NCBI RefSeq assembly: GCF_035582795.1
Contig: NC_134366.1
Location: 27,761,661-27,825,660 of the forward strand
Reading direction: 5' to 3'
From: Mycteria americana
Taxonomy: Eukaryota > Chordata > Aves > Ciconiiformes > Ciconiidae
Length of the DNA: 64,000 nt
Below are positions 37,701 through 52,700 of the stretch, in pieces. Position 1 is the first letter of the stretch, and the number at the start of each line of letters is the position of its first letter. Position numbers and translations under genes: made by a program. The notes below the pieces were generated by a model. That model did not search any database, had not been told where the DNA came from, and saw nothing but the letters and a program-made list of their open reading frames with translations.

Positions 37701-40700
37701 AAGGTAAGCATTTTTATTTTTCTTGTGTGGAAATGGAGATGATATCAGATCTTCTTAGGCAGATTAACATTTTGTTGAATATTGGATGAAAGGAAAACTG
37801 ACTACATTCATTATTTCCAGTGTTCCCTGAGAATAGCAGTAGCACTGAGATGAGTAGGAAATAAAAAGGAGGGAACAATGGGTGCAACATCTTAACACCA
37901 GGGTAAATTCAAATATTGGATTTAAGCTGCTTTACCCAAGAGCAGAACTAAGCCTACCAAGAACTAAACTGCATCAAAGTAGCATTCTTGTTCAACCAGA
38001 GTTCCTTTGGAAAGATTTACATGAATTGAACAGTACAGCAATATCCATACAGGTCTAAGAGGCTAAATAGATTAGATTTTATTTCTAAAAGTTACTACTG
38101 TTAAATTAGAGCCAGTTATTCCGTAGAGACTAAAACCAACCCTGCAAATACTTCTGTGGACTGTGCACTGATACTTTTGACTGACATAGTAATGACAGTG
38201 ACTAATTTATTTCCAGTAGCTTATTGTGGAAAAAGAATATGCTGTCTGTGGAAAATAGCTATTGGACCTGTATATGCAGTCATCTTTCCCTTTTTCATGT
38301 ACACTAATTATTTTTAATGTATCTGTTTCCCTGTATTATCTTGGAAAATTTCCATGGTAACTCAGTAAGTTTTATTTTCTTCCAGCAGGGCCCTAGAGGA
38401 GACAAAGGGCCACAGGGAGAAAGGGTAAGGAATTAGATTGACGTTCATTTGTTTGCGATCTTTGAACAACAGTTGTTGGAAGACCAATAGGAAAAAACTA
38501 AGTTTAGGCATTGATGTGAGATTAAATGAATGTACCTGTAGAAGCTTGCATGTACAATTTCATTAAAAAGAAACTAAGTTGTCTATGTACCAAATTCTGC
38601 ACCGGCAATACCTCACCAGCCTAATTATGGTCATTGTGGCTGAGCAGATGTGGTTGAGTTCAGATGACAGCCTAGCCCTCCAAGTGATGGTTTGAAAACC
38701 TTTTTTCCAACTGCCCACAATGGAAATAGTGCATGAAAATGCAGAAAGGAAAGTTGACACATAAAGGTGTAGTCTTTGAACAATATAGTATATGGATAAG
38801 CTCTCTACATCAGACCCAAATAAACAAAGCTAGCTTTGAGGATCATTCATTACTTGTGCCTCCAAAGATGGCTTGAAAAAGCTCTCTTCTTGGCAGCTAG
38901 GCATTTGTCATCTACCTTCTATTAGTCAAAGTGGATATTGTACTGTTAAAGATTACTGTAAAAGTAACCATAAATAAGGACAGTTGAATAATTTAATTGT
39001 AATGTTAATTCATATTGCTGATATCTGCTTTTCTGATTTGCTTCTGCATCGTTGCTGCTTTTTGTAAAGTGGTATTCTGAAATTCACATCCTTATCTGGG
39101 CAGTGTGTAGTTATCGTGTCTTTTTTGTATCTTCTGAAAATGAAAATGCCATAGTACTGATAGGTAGGTCTTGAAGATTTCTTAGATCATAATACGCTGA
39201 CAAACGTAATGGGAACTATTAGGAAGAGAGTATCTGTATGGTCAACTGGATATTTGCTTTAGGCTACCACTAAATACATTTGTTTAATGAAATGAGATAT
39301 ATGCTTTGTCCTGAAGGCAGCAAGCGTAATCCTGCTCCTTTAGAAATCTGTAAGACTTTTATTATGGATTTCATCTAGCACTGAACTGAGTCCAAAATAC
39401 AGACCAAATGAAATGCCTCACCTCAATTGCCACAATGGCAAAACTTGACCAGCTTTGTGCATTGAGGATGAAAGAATATACAGGCAAATGTTGCTGGACT
39501 GAACACATGTAATTTCAAGCTGTTGTAAAAGAAGTTATGACAGTGGTAGCAGAGTGACAGTGTCAAAAATCTGTAGAAGAGCACTACTTTATTGTCACTG
39601 AATTTGCAATTATACCAGCAAATAGTCTAGACTGATTAAAAACTGGCCTTTGACTTAACTCTGGATCTATGCTAGTTCGTACCAGTAGGGCTGACCTGTG
39701 CCAATCCTCAGTTGGTCAAATTTTAGGCTCTTGCTAACAGAATCTGACAGGCTGTGTGGGTCCATATGAGTCACCTGGGGTTCACGGGTCCAAAATTTGG
39801 TCGCTTAAAGTGAAAATTCCCAATTTGGAGATTACACTTTGGTAGCATAGATCCAATATTGCCCCCATAAATCTTCTCAAATATGAAACTACAGTAAATA
39901 TCTGGTACGACGTGTGGCAAGGCAATGTAAATTCAGGCTATGCTTATTTTCTAAAGTTAGCCATTTACTGAAACTGCATATAATAGCACTGCTGTAGCGT
40001 GTGCTGTAGGTGCCTGGTTGTTAATGAAATTATCACTTCAGAGATTTCTTTAGCCACTTCTAACGTTCACTGTTTTTTTGACTCTAGGGTCCACCAGGTC
40101 CACCAGGCAGAGATGGTGAAGATGGTCTACCAGGTCCTCCAGGCCCCCCTGGTCCTCCAGGTCTTGGCGGAGTAAGGCATCCAAACTTTCTATTACTGAA
40201 ACTGATAATCTGTGCTTTGTGACTAAGACTAAATGCATATCTGCTGGAAAACACTGATGTTTCACTGGAGAATAGAGGAAACATTCTCTTGTGATCGGCA
40301 AGAAATTGATGGTCCCAGTTCCAATGAAACTCTCCTTGGGATGTATATTTTCCGTGGCAAATTTGGATTTTGTATTCAACAGGTACTTATGCACAGGAGC
40401 AAATCAACCCTGTTAATTAGCATTAAATTTATAAAGCCATAATGTGTATGGATTAGGAATTAACTAAATGAAACCTGTGCTGTTAAGCAGATGGGGAAAA
40501 GAAACGGCACTTTGCAGTTGAGTTCAAGAGACAGCAACTGTATTGGAATAAGCTGAAGAAGACTACCCTTAAGCTAAAAGTCTGTACTTAAAAGTCCTTT
40601 AGAATTTTAGAATATCTTCCTCTAGAATTTTTGATTTCTTTCTGTATTCATGCTGCAGAATGTAAGTGGAATGTGTCACATACACACTTTCTGCAGAAAT

Positions 40701-43700
40701 GTCCATCATGTATTCTCTGCAGGATGCTAGCTTTAACTCTTTGCTTGACATTAGCTTGCACGGGGAGTGTGAAGACATAGACAGTGTCGTACTGATCAAG
40801 TTTAGTAAATCCTCCTGCATGGAAGAATACTCTTTTGCCTTCAATATGAATAGCAATAATTTATTTTCCTATTAGCAAACCCCAAACTACTTTCATTAAT
40901 TTCTATTATTTTAATATGCTAATAAAACAAAACAAGCAAGAAAAGGATTTTAGATTGTGTTATATAGAACTTTTTTCCATTTTAGTGAAGAGGGAAAATG
41001 TACTCTATAAAACTAGATGTATATTTTCCTACAAAACTTATATTGATAAAAGATCAAAAATCCAGTGCAGTGTTTCTGAGGCTGCATGCTCCTCAGATCT
41101 TTTTGAAGCTGAAGGGCCCACCTCATCCGATAGTCAGTCAGAGCTGGTACATGAATTTTACTTAAGCCATGCGGTGAAAAAATATGTATAACTTCCCTGA
41201 CTGGATATTATGCAGAACGATTTGAAGGTTTCAAGAAAGTTTTCAATTTTAAATGAGCACTGAGTTTACATTCTTAACTTTCAGTTCACACTATTGCAAT
41301 GCCTCTATCACTACTGTGTAGATATTTGAGGCCATTGTGTGAAAGGTCCTTCCTAGTAAAATGAAGTCTTTCTGGAAACAAGTGAATAGAAATGTATTTA
41401 TAATAGGGCCATGTTTACTGGGTTTTACGTATGCTGCTTTAATATACCATACAGCAAGTCAGATGACAGTTAGATGTAGAATGATAAATATCAATACTTC
41501 TAAAAGTAAAATATTTAGTATTTTAATTTGAAACTTCTTATCACCTACAGAACTTCGCTGCTCAATATGATCCATCTAAAGCAGCTGATTTTGGCCCAGG
41601 ACCTATGGTAGGTATATGATTTAGCACTTGATAACTTGCATAGATAACGTGTTTAGTATTTTCCTTTGAGTTTAATCCAGATGTATTAACGCAAAGCCTA
41701 GTTTTAAAATTAGTGTTTTGATTATACTGTTTTGAGTCAGACTGTAAACTGATCCTCTGATGTAGGACAATGTGAAGTGTTTGAAATACAGTCTTAGGAC
41801 TTGAAATGTGGTCTTGGAACTGTATATTTAACTTGAATATAGCACTACTGGGTCTTGTGCTTTAATTCTGTCTGTTGACCACACTTTTGTGAATTTCATA
41901 AGCTGATGTCAGATAACACATGTACTTTGATATAGTATTACTTTACCCATATTGAGACAGAAGATTGTGTTTTAGGAATGAGATCTATTGGAAAGCTGCT
42001 TTCTAAAGCAGACATAGGTCTAGAAAGTAACTCGATATCTCAGCTCTAGTTGGTGACCTTTTTTCTCCCATGGCTGTACAACCCTTTTGATATCTTTGGA
42101 TTGCACAGGTTTGGTAGGAAATTGGCCACCACATTTGGTTCTCAACAACTGAATGTTAGTACTTGCTACTACAAGGCTATTCCGAGAAGGAATCTTTATT
42201 GGTTACTGTATACTATGTCCAAAAGGACATTTAAGGGGTCTATTGCCTCTCCACATGAATTTTGAACCCTTCCTGATGTTAGCAGATATTTTCAGTGTAC
42301 ACAGATAGCAGAATATGGGTTAAATTCACCACACACACTGACATCACAGACAATGCTGCTGCTCAGTATTATTCTGGGTGAAGTGCTTGTTTCCATTCCT
42401 GAGAATAGTGTGATATTAAATGAATTTTTGAAAATATTTTGGCATCCATTTAGGTACTAGGTATAGGAAAATAGAAGTACCTTTAATCAAGTTCTGCCCT
42501 CAGTGTCTGACAATAAATCGGAAAATGTAGATGAGGATTTATTTGCGGTGTCACAATTTCTAAGTTCCAATTTTTGAGTCAGTTAGGGTTCATCTGACAG
42601 CAACAGCAGTAGAATCTACCTACTGTGAGGAATTTAAGTTTCATAAAGGAAATGTGAGAGATTGGGAAGATAGAAAAGGAGAGAAAAACATTTACAGAAT
42701 ATAATTTGTGAAGAGATTCACAGGGGTTATGCAACACATATGATTCAGACTGTCCAGAAACAGTTATTTTTCCTAGAATTACTGCATATTTTTATAGCCA
42801 TAAGATTGCTGTAGCTTCCATAAGTAAATGCCTGTATTTAATATGCATTTATTCTCCTTAATAAAAAGTATTCAGTCTTACGGGAAAGCTACATAAGCAA
42901 TTGAAAAGTTGGCACATGATTTTAATCTTGTAATGAGAATCTAAAAGAGTTCCCAAAAAGTTTTAAAACCAATTAAAACCATAATGATTTCTGTTGAAAT
43001 ATCTCATAAAACATTTGTTTGGACAATAGAAGCCTAAATTAAATTTCAGTTCAAAGTTGTTTGCTTGCTTAGTAAAGCTTAAGACGACTGTTAAGAAAGT
43101 GCAGTAATCTATGGAAATTTCCTTTTTAAAAGTGATTTTTGATCCTTTTTTTCAAGACGTATGTAAATTCTAAATTCAGTCAGGGAGAGTATATTACTGA
43201 CTTGTTTTGGACGTGAAATTAAGAGAATTTAGTCAAAAACAAAACAATGACATATTTAAATAGCAGTTGATAATTATTTGCAAAAGATGTATACACAATA
43301 TGTATAAAAGTTGTTTGATTTCTTTCCAAAGTTATGTGTGAACCTCCCAGTTCATGGTAATACTGCCATTTATATACCTTTATTTTCCCTTTTACCTCTC
43401 TACCATTTTAATGATCTTTTTCTCCAACATCTCTTCTTGAAAATCATGATAAAATTGACAGGCCCAAAGATACAACCTTTCTTAATGTGTTGTTATGACA
43501 CTTGTCTTTCTTTAAACTCTGGAAGTTCATGCACAGGAAGGGAGAGGGTACCTAGAAGAATGAACCAGTGCACTTGCTAACAAGCCGTAATAGATTAAGA
43601 AGCCTAATCACAAGGTTCCCAGCCATAATGGTACATTCCTAATCATCTCACTGGATTCTGCGCTGGTTCATTGCCATTAGAAGTTCTATTTGCACTTGGA

Positions 43701-46700
43701 CTGCTTGTGCAAATTCATGCAGATCTCTTAACTTCCTCTAACTTGATTTGGACATTGCACACTGAAAACTGTAATGCTTACCAATATTTTAGGAATACCA
43801 GGAATTGGTGTTATAAATGAGTTTATATACTGGTGATTTTTTAAAAAGATTTTGTATTTTTTCTCCCCTAGGGTTTAATGGGACCTAGAGGCCCACCTGG
43901 AGCATCTGGACCCCCTGTAAGTACAGTCTCATCTCTCCTACTGGCTGATTAACATTGACATACCTGTAAAATCACAAAATAGCTTGTTCAAACACTAACA
44001 AAACCTCTCTCCTCTTCTAGGGTCCTCCTGGTTTTCAAGGCATTCCTGGTGAGCCTGGTGAACCTGGTCAAACAGTAAGTACAGGTTTCACATACGGACA
44101 CTGTTAGCATTAGAAACAGGACATGAAAGTAGGCTTGTAATGCTTAGGCCCATTTCTCCTATCCATATGCATGTCCTTGAATGTTTGAATTGGATATTCC
44201 TGCTTGATCTTGTTACAGAAACAGAGCTGAACACTCAGATTCAGACTCCGTCAGATTGGAATCATAAAGTGCAAAGTCAATTAGGAGGGGAGGACCTTGC
44301 TTCAGTTCAGGCTCCGGCTATGCCCCACCTCAAGTCAGAAACCAGTGAAAAGACTTACCTGAAGAGCGATGCTTTAAGTAATCCTCAATCTATTTTTAAC
44401 AGGGTCCCCAGGGTCCTCGTGGTCCCCCTGGTCCTCCAGGAAAGGCTGGTGAAGATGTAAGTGGTTATTAAATGTTTCTCATCTCTTTTGGGGCTGTGAT
44501 TCAACTCTAACATTAGGTTATTGTTAAGCTAAGCATTCTATTGGCCATAATTTTTACATTGTTCTATAATATTGGATAGAATAAATAAACCCCTGAAATA
44601 ATTATTTTATAGTACAAGAGATGCTGTATGTTGGAAACGTACAGAAAAATGGATAACTTCAAAACCTCTCCAAATACATGATTTAGCTTCCTGAATACAG
44701 GAAGAAGGAGACTTGAAAGCTAACAAGCTCTCTGTATTTACTGAGAAAGAGAAACTTTGCCAATGTCTTTTCTTTTTCTAATGGTTTATGTTGTTATTTT
44801 ATAAAATGAGCTTTCCTTCTTAGTGCATTTTGCTGCATTTTTTAGGGTCACCCTGGCAAACCTGGAAGACCTGGTGAGAGGGGTGTTGCTGGCCCTCAGG
44901 TGTGTAGCGATCTACTGTATACAATACCAAACAGTTCTCTTATCAATAAAACCTAATGACATTTCTGAATTGCACCACATTAACAATCTAGTAATATTCC
45001 CTATATGCATTAATCCAATTTCAGTTCTTACCTTCAGGGTATCATATAGTTACGGTTTTGTTTTGTGTTTTCCCCCCCGCCCCCAGTAAAGCTAGTGTAA
45101 TTAGTAAGGGAAGTGACATAGTGAGGAGTTACACAGGAGCAGGTGAGCAGGCACCTTGGCATAGAAAGCTGAAACAGCTGTGCTATCACATGTTAATGCA
45201 TGAAATTTCTGAAGTTCAGAACTGGAAAATCAGGTTGATTACTGTTAGTCTTGGAACAAGTCTGGTCCTGGGAGGTTGTGGAATGGACTGTGTTCCTCAC
45301 CTGAATGATCACGGCCCAAATCTACTCAATTTTATTGAAAGACTTGTGCTTTTTCTTTCTTTTTAACTGCAGTATATAATATGAGAGACAATAATTCATG
45401 CACTGTGTGTTTTTAGGGTGCTCGTGGTTTCCCTGGAACTCCTGGTCTGCCTGGCTTTAAGGGAATTAGGGTGAGTATATACATACTTTTTCCCTGAATA
45501 GTTAAGACTGACAACACTTCAGCATACTGAAAACCCCTGCAAATCCCCTCAAAGTTAAGAGTGCATGAACCTCTTTGAAGTTTTTAATATGTCCTTATAT
45601 GAATAATATCTCCATTTTGTATGGAAAGAAGGATTTACCTTACAAGACTTAAGAGTTTGTATATAGCCATTTTTGGGGAAATACATATTAATATTTATTT
45701 TTCTATTCAATATAGGGACACAATGGTCTTGATGGTCAAAAGGGACAACCCGGTACTCCTGGCATCAAGGTAAAGATGAAATCTGAAAATACAGGATGTA
45801 GCTCTTTCTAGCAAAAGACATATGAAGTCCCCTCCAATCAGTCTTCCATGTTGTTACTAAACATTGCCCAGCTGCAATAATATAGAAGTCAGTGGATTCA
45901 TGTAGGACAAATAGGTGTACCTTAACATGAGAAATCATAGCTGGGGCCTTATTCTTGAGCCCTCAGTCAAGTTAGTACTTTCAATGAGTAAAAGCTGCAG
46001 AACTGGGCTCCTGATGATTAACTATCCAGCAGCACTTAAGACTGATTTTGCTATCTCTGCTTTTCTATGGATTGTATTTTGCATTTTGGTGTTTTTTTAA
46101 AAGCACACTAAAATGAAAACATCTCATTTTTCTACAAAATTCTGCTGTGTGAGACACATGCGCTAGTGTAAGGCTTTCTGCTAAAAATCTGGATAGATGC
46201 AGTGCTCTTCTGAGTTAAGACTATTTGATCTTCACAGTCTTTTTCCTTTTTACCTTCTTCAGATTAGTGCAGATTTGAACACTATCCTTAAAAAAGTGTT
46301 TTTACATTTTGTCTAGAAACATCTCTAGCAAACTCTTCCTCTCTTAGTTTCTTCTCCCATTCCACCTCAGTGCCTAATAGCGGTGTTCTTAAAACAACAT
46401 TACTGCCATATTGGGTTGTAGGAAATTTTAATGCTGCTGAATTATTCACAGGAGATTTGTATTCAAGTACTTTTAATATAACAATGAAAAGCTCAAATAC
46501 TAATTCTCCCTCTTGCTTGTTTCTGAGAGCTTAGCATACTTGCTTATAGACCTATTAATTGTAATGTAGCATTCTCCAATATCACTGTGAGTTGTTAACC
46601 TGCAGAAGAAGTTTGGTAAAGAGATAGCAAACACACAGTCTGTCCAGTTGTTGGAGATTAAAAGCAGATAAAGCAATTAAGTAAAGGAAAGAACAGTTAT

Positions 46701-49700
46701 TAGTAAGAGTGCTAATCTGACTGGAAAACACAAGCATAATGAATCAAGGTCACTAATGATATAACTGCTGAAAGCAGTGATGAAGGCAAAAACTTATGCT
46801 GTTTGCAGCATTTAAGACTAGGTGCATTCAGATACATTCAGGATACAAGTGCTCTAGGACAAATCTTGTCACTATAGACTAGCCTAGACCAACTAGACCA
46901 ACTGCAGGCTTGGTGAGAATACTTACTACTAAAGGGAGAGGAGTCATGTTTTAATGGCTGTCGCTCATATCTCAGTATTATTGATCTTAAGTTGAAAATA
47001 CCTGAAGCAGATCCTTATTTCCAGCCATTTGACAGGAACTTTGTCACCTTAACCTAAGGCGAAAGAAAGCATCATTCTGCTTCTGCTCAAGCCAAAAAAA
47101 CAGCTGCTGATTGATCTGAATTGGTAGTTGACTATCCAGGCCCTATCACTTAGATGTGTGCTTCAGAGTAAATATCAGAATAAGGAAATAGGGTAAAGAA
47201 AGCTGAGATGGGTAAGTGAAGAGACTTGCTCTGGCCCTGCTCTTCTAAGAGGATTCCAACTGGCCGTGTTCCAGTATATGCAGGGACAGTCACAGTCTCT
47301 GCACCCTCAGGACTTGATGTGCTGTTATTGTGTACTGTGGTGCAAGTGCTACAGAAGACAAAGACAGTAGGATCGATCAGTTGAATGTCTCTCTAGATGG
47401 TGTTGTGCTATCTGTTCAAAGCATCCTTTAAGTAATTCAAGCCTGCAAACTTTCTTTCTCATAGGGAGAACCTGGTGCCCCTGGTGAAAATGGTACCCCA
47501 GGACAACCTGTAAGTATTTACTGCTGCTGCTGTGGAAAATTATAATCTGATAGATATGGTTCAGCCAGCATTTTGGTCAATTTTTGTCATCAGTGACACT
47601 CCAGCTAGCTAGACGCTGTAATGTAATAATATGTGAATATTTAGAACAGAATTGCCTGGCTGCAACACACTTCATATAGAGACTTAGCAGAAGAGAAAAA
47701 ATCTATGTATCTTTGTTCAGTGAATAGGTACAAATGAGTTAATTTAAATTTTTCTTTCAGGGTGCTCGTGGTCTCCCTGGTGAGAGAGGAAGAGTAGGTG
47801 CCCCTGGACCAGCTGTAAGTGGCTTCCCATCTGTCTGTTTGTCATCACGACCAGCCATTTACTGTGGCTTTCTCTGATCTTCGAATTTCTTTTCAAACTC
47901 TGTTTATCATGTTCTCTTCTCACAGGGTGCTCGTGGAAGTGATGGCAGCGCTGGCCCCACCGGACCTGCTGTAAGTTTCAGTCTTGATCTTTGACAATCT
48001 GGTTCCATTAGGCCTTGTGTCCCTCTTTCTGTTTATAGAGGATTCCTTGGGCTTCTGAGAAGTTGATTGTGTGGACATTTTTAACACAGTTCTTTGTTGC
48101 TTATCAGACCATCACAAAAAGAATTAATAAGACATAAAGCCTTTGCAGACAATATCCTGAGCCTCAGGATTTATATTAAACACATCTGTATCAAAGGAAC
48201 CAAGTATTCTCTCATTTGCACTGATGAGTTCATAGGGAAACACCCGATGAACAGAATTCTCATTTCTAACAGAACAGTTCTCATTCCAAAATTAAAGAGA
48301 CTTTATACCTTTTAACAGATATATACCATGCATGTGTTGCAGATGACTATAATTATATACATCCTGAAACTATTGTATGTGCTCCAGGACACAGCTTTGC
48401 ACCTGCAACATTGTCCTGTCTGACTAACAGGAGCTAACCTTTTTCATTCACCACTGACATACCTGAGTTACGTGAGCTAGTGTGAAACACCAGTAAGATC
48501 CAGCTGTCCTGATCTGACTGGTAAACAATAACTATTCTAATAAGTGCTAATCCAATGCAGATTTGTCCGTTTAAAAGGAGTTAGTGTTGCCATAGCATAC
48601 CACTTCAGTAAACCTCATTTATTTCAGTGAAATAAATGTGTATGCAATGGTATAGTTTCAAAGCTGTAAAAAAAAATCAGGAATAGCCCAGAATAGTTTT
48701 TCCTTCCTGCCTTCAAAATTTGAGTAAATGATGAAGCTGTACTTGGTTCTGTTAACTTTGCTAAAGTCGGTTTTAATACTCCTTGTCACTGCAAACATGT
48801 GTCGTGCTTTAACAGAGTAGAATGTTAGCATAGGTGTGAATTTCACTTCAGTTCTCCCATATGGGGTATTTAAAAAATATATGTGATTGGGCATTTAAAT
48901 TGCAGGCAAGTAGAGACCTTATAGCTAAGATCTGATGTTATACTTTGTAGTAGAACCAAACCATTTTAGCTATCTTGAAGGCAATTGAGTTACTATAGGA
49001 AAAATATTCTGGAGCTGCTGATTGCAGAGGTGTTACTCTGAATGGGCAGCAGCAGAAAGTTGCATTGGCTCCCAGTGTCTATGCCAGGCTAAAGTTATTT
49101 TACACATACTTAAGTTATGATGCTGTAAACATTCTGCATAGGACTTATTAACACTCTTTTTTTTTAAACTAAAACAGAAATAATGTTTTATTCTCCTTGC
49201 CACTGAGAATCTAAAACATAAAAAGAGTCACTGCAATGGAAATTCTGAAAGTTTATCTTTTCATACGTATCTTAAAGGGCATTTGGTGTTTTTTTTCTTT
49301 GCTTATGCAAAACCAGTGAGAATTCCAGGTACCCAGTTTATAACAAACACAGTAGGTTACAGGATGTTGGAAGCCAATTCCTCTTTGCTATACCAGCTGA
49401 CTCACTTTTATTCCCTTGGATTTGTGAGGCAGTTTTATAGTAAGTATTCATAATTGAAAGATGTTAGCTCACAAAAAGTAGATATCAATCCCCAATAGCT
49501 ATGAATGAGTTGGATATTTCATTAATAAATGAAGAAAAACTATCCCTTTGTATTTGTATGCATTAAACAATAACAAAGGCTATGAATACATCAGTGTATC
49601 TTCTCTTGTGGTGTCCGGGTACTGTACATTAGGAAGCTTGTCCCATTGTAATTACAAATCTCACAGCAATAGCTAGACATAGTACAATCAGTAGAAGACC

Positions 49701-52700
49701 CTCTTCAAGCTGACATGCCATTGCCTTTGACATACAAAAAGCCAGTTTAATGAAAGGGTACTGGGGCTGCACATGTTCACTGCCTCAAAATGTATACTCT
49801 GGGTATGAATCAAGATTTCTAATCCATTTGCATGTTAGAATCAGCTCCTGCCTTCAGCTGCTGTTAAGCCTGATCTAATTTCTGGTACAGTCTTACTGAC
49901 TTCAATATAAGTTGTGCCAAGCACTGGCTTGTGAAGTGGTGCAGAGATCTTACCAACCCTCTTCCCATGTGTGAAGAAGGACAAATGCTGTCATCAACAC
50001 AGGGCTCTTGTGTGTGACCAGTAGTCCAGAAGGACTCCTGCTGTGAAAGCATACAGTTACCCGTGCACAGTAAATGTGTTGGAAACAGCCACCTAAGACT
50101 TGCATTTGCAGGATGCAGTGCTCCCCATCACTCATTGTGGGACTGTACAGCAAGACATCTTGCTTTGCAGATGCCTGCCTCTGCCCATCCTCTGTTTAGT
50201 CTTTCTCAGGTGTTTAGCCTCAAGGCAAGGTTTTACCAATCGTTGCTTAATTCGCACTTTTTTAACTGCACTGCAAATGTTTTTCAGCATTGACCTCACT
50301 CTTAACTGTTTGTAGTGAACGAAATCTGTCAGTTTGGAGTTGCAAAAGGCAACCGATATTCTAGGGTGGTAATGTGTGGAAGTGTCTAAGTAAATGTGCA
50401 TTTTTTAATCTGTTTACTTCAGCAAGCAAGATGTTTCTGTCATCACTGAATACCTTTACACAACTGCTTCCCTTTAATTGCCTAGGGCCCTATTGGTGCT
50501 GCTGGTCCTCCAGGCTTCCCAGGTGGTCCTGGTGCTAAGGTATGAACATCTGCTTCTACTGGTACATTTGATAGTGAAGATGAAATATAGTAACTAGAAT
50601 TGCTAGGCAGCAAAACAACACCTTCTCTGAAATGGGAGTGCTTTCTTATCAGTTACAGATCAGGATGAGGATGAATCCCTACAGTATTTGGAGAACATCA
50701 TGTATGATTGCTAATTTAAAATACAGCAGTTATTTCACAGCTGAAGATTGATGCTAGGCACGTTCAGGAAGACACATAACCTCTTTTTTTGGTTTGTTTT
50801 TTTTTTTTTACTGCTTCCTATGTGGTGCAGTTGTATACACCTTTGAAGGGTGACATGGATCATGATAAATATGCAAAGTAGCAGTTTAGATCCCTTTACA
50901 CAAGTAGTAGAGGACGAAGAAGCTGCAGTTGAATATCAGGCTCCTTCCAACCTAAGTTCTTGAAATTACAATGGAGAAATTGCATTTAAACTTCTTAGGT
51001 TTAGGGCAGTACCATTTTGCTTGTGCACACTAACTTAGATGATTCAGTTTATTGCTCAGATCTTAGCTTTTTTACCTGGGTAAGAGTCTCATTATTTTTA
51101 ATTTTACTTTGTCCAAGGAAGGACAGAGGATTTGGGGCAAAAGTATACCATATACTGCATTTACAAATTTCACTGACCATTTGCCAAGAAGCTCAGAGCT
51201 GCATACACTTACTGTAGTGTGATACAGTTTTTCACCATTAACACAAGTACCCAAACTCTATGTCACAACAGACAAAACTCTTATCTTGATCCACCTTTAG
51301 AAGAAAATAGAGTATTGTTTGCTAGACCTCTTAATATTGACTGCAGGGAAGATGAGGAAAAACTGAGATCCAATTCTGGTTATTGTCAAAAGGCAAGACT
51401 TTTGGAAACCATGAAATCTTCTCTGATGCAAATGTGCATGTAATTTCAAGAGAAGACTGCCTACGTGTCCAGGGTGAACTCTTAACTGCTTAGAGAATTG
51501 CTGAAGAGAAGTTTTCATTATATTTGGTTTTTTGTAGTAGACCTAGTAAATGCAAGCTTCTGATAGTAAAACCAAGAACCATTTTTCCTGTCATTTACTC
51601 CACTGTGAACACTATCCTACAGCACTCTGATCAGGCATCATTTTGCATTTTGCATTAGTGCAAATGGCATCTTAAGGTGCGAAATAATGGTCAATTAGGT
51701 CTCATACACTGTGAGGCATCTCGGGCCAGTGCTGGAGGCACATGGCTGCAGATAAGACTGGAATCATAATTCTGATTTTCTAGATCAACCTTCTGTGTAA
51801 ACCTTGGCGATAATGTAGCTTCTCAGATATGCTGAGCTTCTGTTGTTCCCATGTTATCCACCAGCTTCAGTGGACCCTAGCTAGGCATCCCAGCTTCAGT
51901 GCCTTTAAAATCCAATAAAAGCTCTCAGCTCCTTGATTTCCTGGCCTCTGACATGGGAATATATATATCGGATTGTCTTCTTAATGTCAAGCTAATATAG
52001 GATTGCTCCACTGTTGCCCCAATGCTGTGTACACTGATAGAGGGCTCTATCCTTCTCTCAAACAGGGTGAAATCGGACCTGCTGGTAATGTTGGTCCTAG
52101 CGGTCCTGCTGGTCCAAGAGGAGAGATTGGACTTCCTGGTTCTAGTGGTCCTGTTGGCCCTCCAGTGAGTAACTTGCCAAACTTTATTGTCAGATGGGCG
52201 CACTTGAGACTGTCAATTAACCAGTATTGTTATCTTTCTTAATAGGGCAACCCTGGTGCTAACGGTCTTCCAGGGGCTAAAGGTGCAGCTGTAAGTACAG
52301 CCATACTCACACTTGTCTGCTCTAAAAAAGACTAATTCAGTTAATGCAACAGAAACGATAATGGGCTCATAATACCTTTTCTCCCCTCTGTTGGACAGGG
52401 TCTTCCTGGTGTTGCTGGTGCTCCTGGTCTGCCCGGTCCCCGTGGTATTCCCGGTCCTCCTGGCCCTGCTGGTCCTAGTGGTGCTAGAGGACTTGTTGTA
52501 AGTGACCTTGTATATTGCATATCTTCATTTGAAAATTGGTCCACAGTTGTAAACTATTTCCTCTGGATATATTTTTGTATTTAATGCAGACATTTTTTCT
52601 TGCTCCACTATAATTAAACATTGTAGTTAATTTCTGTGTCTCACTGCTTGCTTCAGATGCTGAGACTGAAGAGGTTCACTTTGCACTCCCTTTGAGTGCA

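Noticed and set aside
38386..38388. Extra Gln codon from the upstream AG as the main exon 4 start
   Set aside because: It would break the Gly-X-Y register and the conserved 36-base exon length, so the downstream AG was chosen as the main site.
40050..40394. Minus-strand 114-codon frame over exon 5
   Set aside because: Antisense shadow of the collagen repeat; it continues into intron sequence with no features.
45058..45366. 102-codon frame in intron 10 as a real exon
   Set aside because: It has no Gly-X-Y content and runs in a frame that does not join exon 10 or exon 11; only the splice-site pair is of interest.
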